From the NCBI RefSeq assembly GCF_030316605.1, contig NZ_CP127039.1:1426001-1490000 (forward strand): 64,000 bases of DNA. Reading direction: 5' to 3'. Under the pieces are notes generated by a model that saw only the letters and a list, made by a program, of their open reading frames with translations, did not search any database and was not told the DNA's origin. This DNA is from Spiroplasma ixodetis Y32. Its GTDB lineage: Bacteria; Bacillota_I; Bacilli_A; Mycoplasmatales; VBWQ01. The translations under genes were made by a program, and so were the position numbers. Below, in pieces: positions 10,201 through 20,226 of this stretch (positions are counted from its first letter, which is position 1; each line of letters starts with the position of its first letter).

Positions 10201-10410
10201 AAGCAAACAACAAGTGCTTAATTTAATTTGATAATTATTATATAACCTAATTACCAATTTAATAATTAGAGTATTTTATCGTTTATTTTTTTCAAAAAGT
10301 AAAAATTATCAAAAAAAAAAATAAATGTAATAAAATACTACTAGTATAAATTAAATATGAATTAATAAGTGCTGCTGTAATAGTATAGTATAAATCAAAA
10401 ATTAGATATT
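10201..10410. other. Intergenic region tig-lon
   Basis: AT-rich, no clear terminator hairpin for tig. It ends at the CIRCE-like operator. Confidence 0.5.
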
Positions 10411-10437
10411 TTAGCAATTAAGTATTGCAAGTGCTAA
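10411..10437 (+). promoter_or_regulatory. CIRCE-like HrcA operator upstream of lon
   Basis: TTAGCAATT - 9 nt - AAGTGCTAA. The outer TTAGCA/TGCTAA match the CIRCE consensus (TTAGCACTC-N9-GAGTGCTAA) with a 9-nt spacer. The inner bases deviate. It overlaps the promoter, so repressor binding would block transcription; heat-inducible lon under CIRCE is known in mollicutes. Confidence 0.8.
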
Positions 10438-10453
10438 TGTTTTATATTATAAT
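10425..10453 (+). promoter_or_regulatory. Sigma-A promoter of lon
   Basis: TTGCAA - 17 nt - TATAAT, with the -35 inside the CIRCE-like operator. Confidence 0.75.
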
Positions 10454-10482
10454 CCAGTTAATACATTATTTGAGGTGAGACA

Positions 10483-12867
10483 ATGAAGATAAAAAATATT
10501 ACTAATATTCCAGTACTAGTAACAAGAGGAAGCTTTGTTTTCCCAACAGTTGAAATAGAACTAGAAGTTGGCAGACATAAATCAGTAGCGGCAATTAATG
10601 AATCGGTAGCTAAGTTTAATTCAGAAATTATTTTAGTTTCACAAAAGGATCCAAAAGTAGATAATCCTCAATTAAGTGAAGTCTACAATCATGGTACTTT
10701 GTGTAAAGTGCAAATTCAAAAAAGTCATAATGATGGTACACTTACCGTATCTTTTTATGGACAACAAAGAGTTAAAGTTTCTAAGTTTTATGATGATAAA
10801 TTTTATACAGGAGATGCTGAAACTTTAGTTAGTCCTAATGTTTCAAAATCATTAGAAGAAGAGTTGATCCAAAGAATTGTAAAAAATTTACAACAGATTT
10901 TAGATGTTCATGGTTCAATTCCACAAGGTGTAATTAGTCAAATCACCGATGGAATGAAAGCTAGTGAAATTATTGATAAAATGGCTCAATTTTTACCATT
11001 TTTAACTATCAATAAACGCCAAGAAATTTTACAAGAAATTGATATTAATAAACGTTTAGATTTATTATTGAAAGATGTTGGTGGTCAAAAACAAGTTGGT
11101 GCCATTGAAAAGGATTTAACAGCTAAAATTAAAGATCGTATTGATGAACAACAACGTGAATATTATTTACGAGAAAGATTGCGTGCTATTAAAGAAGAAT
11201 TAGGCGAAATTGATGGTAAGTCTAATGAAATGAAACGTTATTTAGAACGCTTAGAAACAGAAGAGTTCCCTGAAGCAATCAAAACTCGTGTTAAAGAAGA
11301 AATTAGTCGTTATGAAGATATGCCACAAGCTTCAAGTGAATCAAATATAATTCGTACATACATTGATTGAATGATGACTTTACCTTGATTTCAAAAAAGT
11401 GAAGAAAAATTTGATTTAATTAATGCAAAAAAAATTCTTGATAAATATCACTATGGTTTAGAAAAAGTTAAAGAAAGAATTATTGAATATCTTGCTGTTA
11501 AAAAAATGGCTAAGGCAATGCCAGGACAAATTATTTGTTTAGTTGGCCCTCCTGGTGTTGGTAAGACTTCTTTAGCTAAATCAATTGCTGAAGCGATGGG
11601 GCGTACTTTCGTTAAAGTTTCACTTGGTGGAGTTAAAGATGAATCTGAAATTCGTGGTCATCGTAAAACTTATATTGGTGCGATGCCAGGAAGAATTATC
11701 CAAGGTATGAAACGTGCTAAAGTTATTAATCCATTATTTTTATTAGATGAAATTGATAAAATGTCATCTGATTATCGTGGTGATCCAGCTAGTGCTATGT
11801 TAGAAGTATTAGATCCTGAACAAAATGCTAATTTTTCAGATCATTATATTGAAGAAAATTATGATTTATCACAAGTTATGTTTCTAGCAACAGCTAATTA
11901 TATGGAAGGTATCCCTGAACCATTAAAAGATCGAATGGAAATTATTGAACTTTCTTCATATACAGAATTAGAAAAACTTGAAATTGCAAAAAAATATTTA
12001 ATTCCTCGTGTTATTGAAATTACTGGTTTAAATAATAAAATGTTAAGATTTAAACCAAATTCAATTGAAGAAATAATTAAATATTATACAAGAGAATCAG
12101 GTGTTCGACAGTTAGAAAGATTATTAAATAAAATTGCTCGTAAATTTATTGTTAAACTTTTAAATAAAAAAATTAGTACTGAAGAAATTGTTGCTGATAA
12201 TGTTAAAGATTATTTAGGAAAACAAATTTTCGATTATACTAAAAAAGAAAATGAATCACAAATTGGAGTGGTAACTGGTCTTGCTTATACTCAATATGGT
12301 GGTGATATCTTACCAATTGAAGTAAACTACTTTAAAGGAAAAGGTAATTTAGTATTAACTGGTAAATTAGGTGAAGTTATGAAAGAATCTGCTACTATTG
12401 CTTTAGATTATATTAAAGCAAATGCTATTACTTTCAATATTCCTGATACTTTCTTTGCAGAACATGATATTCATATCCATGTTCCTGAAGGAGCAGTGCC
12501 AAAGGATGGTCCAAGTGCTGGTATTACTTTAACAACTGCAATTATTTCTGCTCTGACAAGTAGACCTGTATCAAAAGATATTGGTATGACAGGTGAAATT
12601 ACACTTCGTGGTCATGTATTACCAATTGGTGGATTAAAAGAAAAATCAATTTCTGCTCATCGTAGTGGACTAAAAACAATTTTAATTCCAAAAGCTAATA
12701 TAAAAGACTTAGAAGATATTCCAGAAGAAGTAAAGAAAAAATTAAATATTGTTTCAGTTGAATTTTATTCTGAAGTATATGATTTTATTTTTAATAAACA
12801 TAAAGCAAAAATTCACTCACCTATTAATAATATTAAACCAACTTCAAGTATTATTGATGAAGGTTAA
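10483..12867 (+). CDS. lon: ATP-dependent protease Lon
   Basis: Hexameric AAA+ serine protease for quality control, 794 aa. Start after GAGGTGAG. The N-terminal substrate domain is ~1-200, then a coiled coil ([20 protein letters not shown]). Walker A GPPGVGKT is at 355-362 and Walker B FLLDEIDK follows. The proteolytic domain has catalytic Ser678 (KDGPSAG) and Lys721 (GGLKEK), with the same 43-residue spacing as E. coli Lon. UGA tryptophans at about residue 296 and in LPWF interrupt the gene under the standard code. Regulated by the CIRCE-like site. Confidence 0.97.
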
Positions 12868-12885
12868 AATTTAATTAAATTAGGC

Positions 12886-14030
12886 GGTATTGATTAGATA
12901 AGTTTACTTTCTTGTCTTCAAATCTGTACAAATTGGTTTGGAGACATTTTTAATCGTAAAATCATTCTATCATTATTTCATCAGTTAATAAATTTTCTTA
13001 ATGCTTCTGTGAAATGTTTAATGCTATTAAACTTGTTACCAAACATAATTTTAAAATCTCTTTTGATTCAGCGATTTAAACATTCACTTACTTGGTTGCC
13101 TTTAAATCCTAATAAACTTTTTGAATGAATTAAAGTTTTACTTTTATTAAAACTATTTGTAACTATTTTACTAGTATTACCTGAACCTAAATCAGACTGG
13201 ATAAATGTTGCAAATATTTTATGTTCTTTACGACTTGCCTTTGTTACTTGATTAAGAACATTTAAAATGGTTATTGCATTTTCACTTTTATTAATTTTTC
13301 AACCAACTATAGCATTACTATTCATATCTGTAGCAATTTCTAATAATAATTTAGTTTTTTTATTATTAATAATTAATTCTTTAAATCAAGTACCATCGAT
13401 GCCAACTTTTTCAAGATAAGTATTACTGGTAAAATTACGTTTTAATAAATCTTGGAAATTTGATTTTAAGGAATTAGATTTCGCTCTACGCTGTTTTTTG
13501 GGTTTGGTTAATAGGGTTGATATTATTATCTTCTAATAACCTCATAATGCTGTTTTTACTGCATTTAAGATTGGTGTTGTTTTTCTTTAATTCTAATCTC
13601 ACCTTTTCTAAACTAGTAATTTTAATTATTTTATCTTTGTTGCTAATAACAACAATTTTATTTAATTCTTTTAATAACTCATTATCAATTTTTGTTTGAT
13701 ATTTCTTTTTACCGTTTTTTATTCATTTATAATATGCAACTTTACTGATAGGTAACAAACTAATTATGTCATTAATTCCATAATTTTTATTTCTATATTT
13801 ATCAACTATTAAAAAACATTTACTTTTCAATAATTTACTATTTAAAATATTTTGATTGTTTTTTAATTCTTTATCACAGAATTGTTTTTGTCTTAAAAAT
13901 TCATTTTTTATTTTTTCTTTTAGTAGTGACTTTTTGAGTTTTTTATTTTCAAGTTTTAAATTTTTATCTTTGATATTCACTTTATCTATTTGATGATTTG
14001 TTTGAAAAGTATGAATAGTAATTAATTTAT
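12886..14030 (-). mobile_element. IS3-family element, copy 2, truncated
   Basis: Starts 19 bp after lon with the mutated right end GGTATTGATTAGATAAG. OrfB (stop at 12894) is complete and keeps the D-D-E residues. OrfA has lost one base before the slippery region, and its first ~50 residues are missing because IS1595 copy 3 entered at 14030 and that copy is itself cut. Confidence 0.8.
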
Positions 14031-14315
14031 GCTTTTCTCCCTTTATGTACTATTTTTAAATTTTATCACATAAATGCTGAGAAAAGCCTATCTACGGACT
14101 TCTCCCCACATTTTTAAATGAAACATAGCATTACAGTTTCAAAAATAGGTATCTTGTTGAATTTATATGCAGCTTCTTTGGCATATAAATGAACATGATG
14201 TTTTGCAACTTTGATATGTGTTTTAAATGTTCTTCGTATATGTTTTCATACTGATTCAATTTGATTGGTATTTACGCCAATTTTTGAAACATAACCATCT
14301 TGATGGTTAACTGTT
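14031..14315 (-). mobile_element. IS1595-family element, copy 3, 3' remnant only
   Basis: Right-end tail (first G lost), inner repeat and the last ~75 codons of the transposase. Identity stops after GGTTAACTGTT at 14315, where unrelated sequence GGAAGATTGTCAAAGGGCGC begins. Confidence 0.9.
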
Positions 14316-14366
14316 GGAAGATTGTCAAAGGGCGCATCACTTTAACTCCTAGTTTCATAAAATAAC

Positions 14367-14397
14367 AAAGAACGATATAACTATCGTTCTTTTTTTG
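14367..14397 (+). terminator. Terminator
   Basis: AAAGAACGATA, loop TAAC, TATCGTTCTTTTTTT. Its gene has been removed by the junction at 14315. Confidence 0.75.
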
Positions 14398-14399
14398 TT

Positions 14400-14612
14400 A
14401 AAAGATTAAAACTTAATACCCTGTCAGAAGAAAAATAAATTACTGTTGGTTATAGACCTATTCTTCTATCAGTATAAAAGGATTCTAATGTTAAGCAAAT
14501 TAGAAAGTAACAGTATATCGCTTAATGTAATTATAGATTAATTTGAATAGCCTTATTATGGCTCAGTAAAGAACCCATTAATCTAATTAATAATTACATT
14601 TGTATTATTTAA
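14400..14612 (+). other. Highly folded leader of phage early operon A
   Basis: No ORF. Pairings seen on the plus strand: AGAAGAA with TTCTTCT (about 14424 and 14462); TTAAGC with GCTTAA (about 14493 and 14520); and a long helix AATGTAATTA/AGATTAAT closing on ATTAATCT/TAATTACATT, with an inner hairpin AGCC-TTATTAT-GGCT. Such density is unusual for the AT background. It may be a regulatory leader or a phage origin. Confidence 0.45.
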
Positions 14613-14694
14613 AAAAATAGGGGGTTTATATATAAATACATACCTCATTAACAATATCATAACACAATAAAAAATTAAAAGGAGAAAAATAAAA

Positions 14695-14928
14695 ATGAAA
14701 TATGTTTACTTATTAAAATATGAAGTTAGTTATACAAGTCAAATAAAATATAAAGCCTTTTCTACAGTTGAAAATGCTACTAATTTTCATAGAAATTATA
14801 AACATCATTCAATCAAAGATGCTTTTATTGGAAAATATGAAATATTAGTAATGGAATTAGACATAAATTTAAATAATAAGGAATTAGACATTGCACCACT
14901 ACCTCCAAAAAATAAAAATCTTAATTAA
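14695..14928 (+). CDS. Phage early protein, unknown (77 aa)
   Basis: First gene of the module A early operon, after AAAAGGAG. Basic N-terminal half (MKYVYLLKYEVSYTSQIKYK) and a proline-rich tail (IAPLPPKNK). No motif recognised. Confidence 0.6.
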   Translation: MKYVYLLKYEVSYTSQIKYKAFSTVENATNFHRNYKHHSIKDAFIGKYEILVMELDINLNNKELDIAPLPPKNKNLN

Positions 14929-14945
14929 TGAAAGGAAAAATATTT

Positions 14946-15068
14946 ATGGAATATAGAGAATATAGAATGGTTGGTTCTTGTGATAAATGTAGAAAACATT
15001 CTTCTTTTGGTAATAGATTATGTAATAAATGTTTTTGAATATTAATAGGTAGAAAAAAATATGAGTAA
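14946..15068 (+). CDS. Zinc-ribbon microprotein (40 aa)
   Basis: CDKCRKHSSFGNRLCNKC holds two CxxC pairs. Same pattern as the protein at 28693 in module B (CDICHKNSSFANRTCNKC). Overlaps the next start by 8 nt. Role unknown; probably nucleic-acid or protein binding. Confidence 0.65.
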
Positions 15069-15717
15069 TTTAATTTTTAAAAAAGAAACACATCAATATT
15101 TTTTAGATGATAAAGAATTAATATCAGTTTCTAGAATTATTGATAATTATTTAGATTTTGGATATAGTCATATAGCCACAGAAGTATTAAAAAATGCTTC
15201 AGTTCGTGGTAAATGAGTTCATAAATTAAATGAATTATATTTACAAAATATTAATCAAGAAAATATTATTAATGATTTATTAAAAAAATTAAAACCATTA
15301 ACTAATAATATAAATTATTCTTATTGTAAAAAATCACTAATATTTTTAAAAGAAAAATTTAAAGATAAAAATAATTATGAATTTATTATTGAAAGACCTA
15401 TTACTGATACTTTAGTTGCAGGAACACCAGATTTAGTTTATTTAGATAAAAAAGAAAATAAATATTATTTAGTTGATTATAAAACATATGCTTGTATTGA
15501 TGAAGATAAATTAAAAAGAATTAAATTACAATTAACTGCTTATTATTGTATGTTACTTGCTAATGGTATATTCCCATCTAATAAAACTTATGTTTATTTA
15601 ACTAATAAAAATAGTCAAGAAGAAATAGAAATTGAAATAACAAATGAATTATTACTTGAATGATTTAAGGTAAAAACAAAATATTTTAAAGGAGAAAATA
15701 AAAATGAAAATAAATAA
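15061..15717 (+). CDS. PD-(D/E)XK phage exonuclease (218 aa)
   Basis: Expected to resect double-stranded DNA ends for the annealing protein encoded four genes downstream. It has the RecB/Cas4/YqaJ-type motif order: RGKWVHKLNELY near residue 49 (motif I), D124 in VAGTPDLVY, D139-Y-K141 in LVDYKT, and the helix LQLTAYYCML with the conserved Q and Y. Start ATG overlaps the previous stop. The homologue in module B (29271) has a nonsense codon. Confidence 0.8.
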
Positions 15718-15874
15718 ATTTAATGAACAAGAAATAGGAAAAATTAAAGAAAATATTAAATATTTAAATGAATTATTAGAAGATGCACATGATGAAGTAA
15801 TTGAATTTGAAATTAGAAAACAAATTAAATATGAATTAAGTTTATTAAAAACAAGGATAAATAAATATGAATAA
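15704..15874 (+). CDS. Small coiled-coil phage protein (56 aa)
   Basis: After GGAG, overlapping the exonuclease end by 14 nt. Entirely helical and highly charged (MKINKFNEQEIGKIKENIKY). No known domain. Confidence 0.55.
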   Translation: MKINKFNEQEIGKIKENIKYLNELLEDAHDEVIEFEIRKQIKYELSLLKTRINKYE

Positions 15875-15980
15875 ATGTAAAAAATGTAATAAAAGAATCT
15901 GATTAAGTAAAAATTGATGTATGAATTGTTTAGAAAAAATAGTTGATGAAATAGTAAGTAAGGATGATAATCATGGATAA
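15867..15980 (+). CDS. Zinc-ribbon microprotein (37 aa)
   Basis: MNKCKKCNKRIWLSKNWCMNC: two CxxC pairs 12 residues apart. Near-identical to the 31697 protein of module B. Overlaps both neighbours by 8 nt. Confidence 0.65.
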
Positions 15981-16080
15981 ATCAATTTTAATTTTATTAA
16001 AACATATAGGCAAAATTAATAAAAAATTAGATGAAATTTTAGAAATATTAAATAAAAAAGGAGAAGAAAATAATGAGTAA
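15973..16080 (+). CDS. Small helical protein (35 aa)
   Basis: MDKSILILLKHIGKINKKLD, single amphipathic helix, overlapping the next start. Comparable in size and place to 32531 in module B. Confidence 0.5.
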   Translation: MDKSILILLKHIGKINKKLDEILEILNKKGEENNE

Positions 16081-16231
16081 TAATAAAAATGAATTAAAAA
16101 TTCCTAATTTTATTAAAAGTAATAAAGAAGAATATGTAAAATTTAGAAATTATTATGAAATGATTATAAATTCTAGTAAAGATTTAAGAAATATGAATAC
16201 ACAAAGTTTAATTAATGCCTTAATTAATTTA

Positions 16232-17172
16232 CGGACTTCTCCCCACATGTACTTGTGGAGGAAACAATGAAATTGAATGAGTTCAACAATGCTTTTCAAA
16301 CAGAACAGGATTGTTTAAAATATATAGCAAGTTTGAAGAAAAACAAATGTATCATGTGTTCTTGAACAAGTTTGAATACTTCTAATTTAAGAAGAATAAG
16401 ATGTTTGAAATGTCATCAAACATTTAGTATTCTTCATGGCACCATTTTTTACAAGTCACAAACACCTTTGAGATTTTGATTTTATCTCATCTTTAGATGA
16501 ATAAACACCAAACATGGAATTACATCAACTGATGTTGCAAAAGAATTGGGTGTGACTTTGAAAACTGCTTGAAGAATGGGTCATGAAATCAGAAATCGTA
16601 TTGCCAAACAAGAACATCAATTTATTGTTGAGGGCATAGTGCAAATGGATGAAATGTATCTTTCACATATGGGTTTTAAAAAACAAGGAAGATCTTTGAT
16701 AAATAAAACATTAATTGTTGGGATTTATGAAAAAACAACCAATAATTTAATTGTGAAAGTAATCAAAAACGCAAAAAGTAAAAATCTTTTGCAGTTTGCA
16801 AGAAACCATATTTCTTCAAAGTGTGATGTACATACTGATTCTTGAAAAGGATATCGTGATTTCAAATCACTTTTCCCTAATCACAAAACAGTTAACCATC
16901 AAGATGGTTATGTTTCAAAAATTGGCGTAAATACCAATCAAATTGAATCAGTATGAAAACATATACGAAGAACATTTAAAACACATATCAAAGTTGCAAA
17001 ACATCATGTTCATTTATATGCCAAAGAAGCTGCATATAAATTCAACAAGATACCTACTTTTGAAACTGTAATGCTATGTTTCATTTAAAAATGTGGGGAG
17101 AAGTCCGTAGATAGGCTTTTCTCAGCATTTATGTGATAAAATTTAAAAATAGTACATAAAGGGAGAAAAGCC
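16232..17172 (+). mobile_element. IS1595-family element, copy 4
   Basis: 941 bp; target duplication TTAATTTA at 16224-16231 and 17173-17180. Inserted at codon 53 of the annealing-protein gene. Confidence 0.95.
16267..17088 (+). CDS. IS1595 transposase, intact
   Basis: 273 codons, equals the window consensus (AWR-MGHE, EHQFIVEG, KIGVN, AKHHV). All catalytic residues present. Confidence 0.93.
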
Positions 17173-17856
17173 TTAATTTATATAAATTAAATCTTTCTAT
17201 TAATCCAATTAAAAAAGAATTAGCATTAATACCTTATGGTGATGAATTACAAGTTCAAATTCAAGAAGATGGTTGATTAACATTATTACAAAGAACTGGA
17301 TTAGTTATTGATTTTCAAAGAGAAAAAATAACAACTGCACATAAATTTAATAAAGAAAATAATAAATGAGAAATTAATCCAGCATTAATTTTTGAAAGAA
17401 AAACAATTAATACAATTGGTTATTATTGTTATATTTCACTTTTAGATAAAAATGGTAAAATTAATAATTTTTATAAAGGTATGACTGTTGAAGAATGTCA
17501 AGAATGAAGAAAAAAATTTAGTAAAACTAAGCGTGAAGATAGTCCTTGAAATACTAGTTTTGACCAAATGGCTTTAAAAACAGTAGTTAAAGCATTAATT
17601 CGTGAAATTAATAAAACACCAATTATAGTATTAAATAATCAAGATGATATTAATTTAGCACTTCAATTAGACCAAGGTGTAGTAATTAATGAAGAAACAA
17701 TTGCTTATAAAGATAATACTGGTGATGAAGTTAAAATTATTAATTCAAATAATATTGATAATACTGATTTAAATTCTGCTTTATCTAAATTAAAAGAATT
17801 AGAAAAAGAAGAAGAAATTATAGAAAATTTTGAAGTTTAATAAAAGGTAATTGAAT

Positions 17857-17982
17857 GTGAAAAAAGAAAAATTAGTTAATTATATTAGAAAAAAACAACA
17901 AAAATATGAAGGTACAGAAATAGATTTAGTACTTGATATTTTATTACAAAAAATCAATGATGGAGTTTTTGATAATGAATAA
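17857..17982 (+). CDS. Small phage protein, GTG start (41 aa)
   Basis: AAAGGTAATTGAAT precedes the GTG. The overlapping ATG one base earlier gives only a few codons. Sequence VKKEKLVNYIRKKQQKYEGT is basic then acidic. Unknown. Confidence 0.45.
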   Translation: MKKEKLVNYIRKKQQKYEGTEIDLVLDILLQKINDGVFDNE

Positions 17983-18103
17983 AGAAACGTTAATTACTTG
18001 ATTAAATAAACAAATTAGTATTTGCTTATGTGATTCTTTAAAAGAAGCTGGCAAACTTACTGCTTATTATAAAGTACTTGAATTTATAGAAAAGGAAGAA
18101 TAA
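17975..18103 (+). CDS. Small phage protein (42 aa)
   Basis: MNKETLITWLNKQISICLCD; overlaps the previous stop by 8 nt, ends IEKEE. Unknown. Confidence 0.5.
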
Positions 18104-18106
18104 ATA

Positions 18107-18259
18107 ATGAAATTATTTTATATCTTATTAAGAATATTAATCTTACCATTATTTTTATTATTTTCTTTAATCTCTATTCCTTATAATTTACTAGCATTTA
18201 TTTTATTTGGAAAATTTAAAATTCAGTTTGAAATGACATGAAAAGAGGAAAGTAAATAA
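18107..18259 (+). CDS. Small membrane protein (50 aa)
   Basis: One long hydrophobic segment at residues ~3-36 (LFYILLRILILPLFLLFSLI) and a charged tail MTWKEESK. Stop and next start share one base (TAATG). Could be holin-like, not provable. Confidence 0.5.
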
Positions 18260-18372
18260 TGCCATGATGAGGAATATTATTAATAGTAATAGTTAGTACA
18301 CCAGTTGCCATAATATCATTATTTTGATTAGTTGTTCTTATTTTAGGAGCAATAGCAATAATAAAAGATTAA
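18259..18372 (+). CDS. Small membrane peptide (37 aa)
   Basis: MPWWGILLIVIVSTPVAIIS, single transmembrane segment through almost the whole length, tail IIKD. Last gene before the ribozyme. Confidence 0.5.
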
Positions 18373-18471
18373 ATGAAATGATAGGCATTTGACATATATC
18401 CTTTCTAACTCCTATTCCCTATTTTTTATTTTTTCTTAAAATATGTCAATGTAAGTCCTAATTATTATACA

Positions 18472-18552
18472 GAACGAAACTATAGAATTATTACAAATTT
18501 GGATAACATTATAATTCTATAGTCCACCGTTTATTACGGTGCTGATGAGTTC
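18472..18552 (+). ncRNA. Type II hammerhead ribozyme
   Basis: The order 5'-3' is: stem II strand GAAC (18472-18475), core GAA, A15.1 (18479), stem III CTATAGAATTAT / ATAATTCTATAG (12 pairs plus A-U 15.1-16.1), U16.1 and C17 (18523-18524), closed stem I CACCGT-TTATT-ACGGTG (18525-18541), core CTGATGA (18542-18548), stem II strand GTTC (18549-18552). Every invariant hammerhead position is present and all helices are fully paired; only stem II is open, which defines type II. Predicted self-cleavage is between C18524 and C18525. The cleaved 3' RNA would begin 46 nt before the ATG at 18571. Confidence 0.9.
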
Positions 18553-18570
18553 ATAAAAGGAAGTGAAATA

Positions 18571-18828
18571 ATGAGAAATATTAGAACTGAATGATTTTAT
18601 AATGAAAAAAGTCCAAAAGAAATAAAATGTCCAACAGTAGGATTATTAAAAAATAAAGAAGATGCTTTATGTTATTTATTAGCATTAAATTTATATCCAA
18701 AATTATATCCACAAGATATTTTTTATAGTTATATTTTAGAAAATCAGCAAACTGGATATTTAATTATTTATGGTAATAATAGAGATACTATTGGACATAT
18801 GAAATTTAAATTTATAAAAGGAGAATAA
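18571..18828 (+). CDS. Phage protein just after the hammerhead (85 aa)
   Basis: ATG after AAAAGGAAGTG, which begins 3 nt past the ribozyme. MRNIRTEWFYNEKSPKEIKC start, then a small alpha/beta pattern (NKEDALCYLLALNLYP, TGYLIIYGNNRDTIGH). No family recognised. The ribozyme would give this gene and those after it a processed 5'-hydroxyl mRNA end. Confidence 0.6.
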
Positions 18829-18832
18829 ATTA

Positions 18833-18916
18833 ATGACGTTTTGATATTGATTTACACATTGATTTTACCTAAGTAAATGAGAATTGATGAACGTACCTAT
18901 ATATGATATCAAATAG
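18833..18916 (+). CDS. Possible tryptophan-rich peptide (27 aa)
   Basis: MTFWYWFTHWFYLSKWELMN with four UGA Trp, after GGAGAATAAAT. Overlaps the next, better frame; may be spurious. Confidence 0.25.
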
Positions 18917-19008
18917 TTGCTAGTTTAATAATATTAGGCACAATTGGTTTAATTTTAGCAATTATTGGTTTAGGGTATCTAATATATTTAAAAATAAAAG
19001 GAGAATAA
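18877..19008 (+). CDS. Small membrane protein (43 aa)
   Basis: MRIDERTYIWYQIVASLIIL: short charged head then one transmembrane helix (~13-37), tail KIKGE. Weak ribosome site. Unknown. Confidence 0.45.
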
Positions 19009-19011
19009 AAA

Positions 19012-19851
19012 ATGCCAAATACAGAAAATTCACAATCAAATTATACTTTATTAAAATTAATAAGAACTGGAATAGCACCACTATCAGCAATGATAGGTAC
19101 AAGTGCTTATTATGGTCAACTTATTGGTAATCCAATATTAGGTAGTATAAATGCTTTATTATTTAGTAAAAAATTAGGAATTGATATATGAAATTTAAAT
19201 CAAATGCCTAGCACAAAAACTAAATTATTAAATAGTTCTAAAAAAATATTATTAGGTTTAGGAACCATAGGTTTAGTTAATTATGAAAAATTTACTAATG
19301 CTGATATTAATCCTAATCCAACAGAAAGTCCAACAACGACTACAACAGTAGACCCATTTCCAGATTTATTATTCAGTACAAATAATAACAGTATTGATAA
19401 TCATTTAATGGATTGAGATACATTTATTAGTCTTAATTCATATGGTATTGCTAATTTAATTGCTGGAATTACTGAAATAATTCCAAGTAAATTTGAAACA
19501 ATTAGAAAAATAGCAAATATGGCTACTGGTGGTTGTTTAATATCAAGTGGTGTTGCTATGGGCATTAATAATGATTTTACTAATGCTTATGCTATTCCGA
19601 CAATAGTAGCAGGAGCAAGTGAAATTATCCATAATTTATTACCAATGGAAATTAATCATGTTAATACTGAAATGCAAGAAACACCATTTACAAATGAACA
19701 TGCTAATTTAATTAATAATACTGAGCAAGAATATGAAAGACAAAGACAAACTTATGGTTCAAATGATAGTATTGATAGTTTAACTAGTGATGTTTTATAT
19801 GAAAGAAGACCAGTATATGCTTCAACTACTGTACCAATAAATAGAATATAA
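19012..19851 (+). CDS. Phage membrane-associated protein with Thr/Pro linker (279 aa)
   Basis: ATG after AAAAGGAG. It has hydrophobic stretches near 15-60 (GIAPLSAMIGTSAYYG, LGSINALLF), ~75-90 and ~135-195 (MATGGCLISSGVAMGI, AYAIPTIVAGAS). Two halves are separated by a Thr/Pro/Asn linker (PNPTESPTTTTTVDPFP). The acidic tail has DSIDSLTSDVLYER. A close homologue with a different linker stands at 60749 in module C, just after the capsid region there, so a virion or lysis role is possible. No database family recalled. Confidence 0.6.
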
Positions 19852-19877
19852 AAATGCCTTTAGTAGGCATTTTTATT
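19852..19877. terminator. Bidirectional terminator
   Basis: AAAATGCC-TTTAGTA-GGCATTTTT between two convergent genes. Confidence 0.8.
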
Positions 19878-20082
19878 AATAAATACTTTTAACTTCTGTT
19901 TGTTTATTAATAGAATTTAATTTACTTTGTAATTTATTAATTTTATTTTGTTTTTTAATTTCTTTTTTATTAGGGTCTGTTAAAGATTTACCAAATGCAA
20001 CTAATGCTTTTCCTAATTTAATTAAAACATAACCTCCATTAATACATAAATTAGCAACTATAATGATTGTTGTAGTATCCAT
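19876..20082 (-). CDS. Small membrane-anchored coiled-coil protein (68 aa)
   Basis: Strong ribosome site AAGGTGGTGA. Transmembrane or amphipathic segment at 4-35 (TIIIVANLCINGGYVLIKLG), then a basic coiled coil (KKEIKKQNKINKLQSKLNSI). Probably a phage accessory or lysis gene. Confidence 0.55.
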   Translation of the reverse strand: MDTTTIIIVANLCINGGYVLIKLGKALVAFGKSLTDPNKKEIKKQNKINKLQSKLNSINKQTEVKSIY

Positions 20083-20099
20083 ATTAAATCACCACCTTT

Positions 20100-20222
20100 C
20101 TAAAATATTTGATTAATTTTTAATACAATTTTTACAATAATAAATATGACTAATCCAGCGACTGCAGAAGATAATAAAACTCCAATTAAACCTAATATAA
20201 TTTTTATAATTTTAAAAAACAT
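20100..20222 (-). CDS. Small membrane protein (40 aa)
   Basis: MFFKIIKIILGLIGVLLSSA: one long hydrophobic helix. The stop TAG lies in the ribosome site of the next gene, so translation is likely coupled. Confidence 0.5.
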   Translation of the reverse strand: MFFKIIKIILGLIGVLLSSAVAGLVIFIIVKIVLKINQIF

Positions 20223-20226
20223 AATA

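Larger units (their letters stand above)
16073..17840 (+). pseudogene. RecT/Bet-family single-strand annealing protein, split by IS1595 copy 4
   Basis: Codons at 16073-16231 and 17181-17840 join in frame (272 aa) after removing the element and one duplication. Bet/RecT features: NPIKKELALIPYGDELQVQI, EDGWLTLLQRTG (the DGW of lambda Bet), and SPWNTSFDQMALKTVVKALIR (the terminal helix motif). An acidic tail follows. It would anneal resected ends with the exonuclease. It is only distantly like the RecT of module B, so the two phages carry different annealing proteins. Confidence 0.75.

Noticed and set aside
18833..18916. Trp-rich peptide as a toxin
   Set aside because: Overlaps a better-supported frame, and there is no antitoxin-like neighbour; kept only as a low-confidence ORF.
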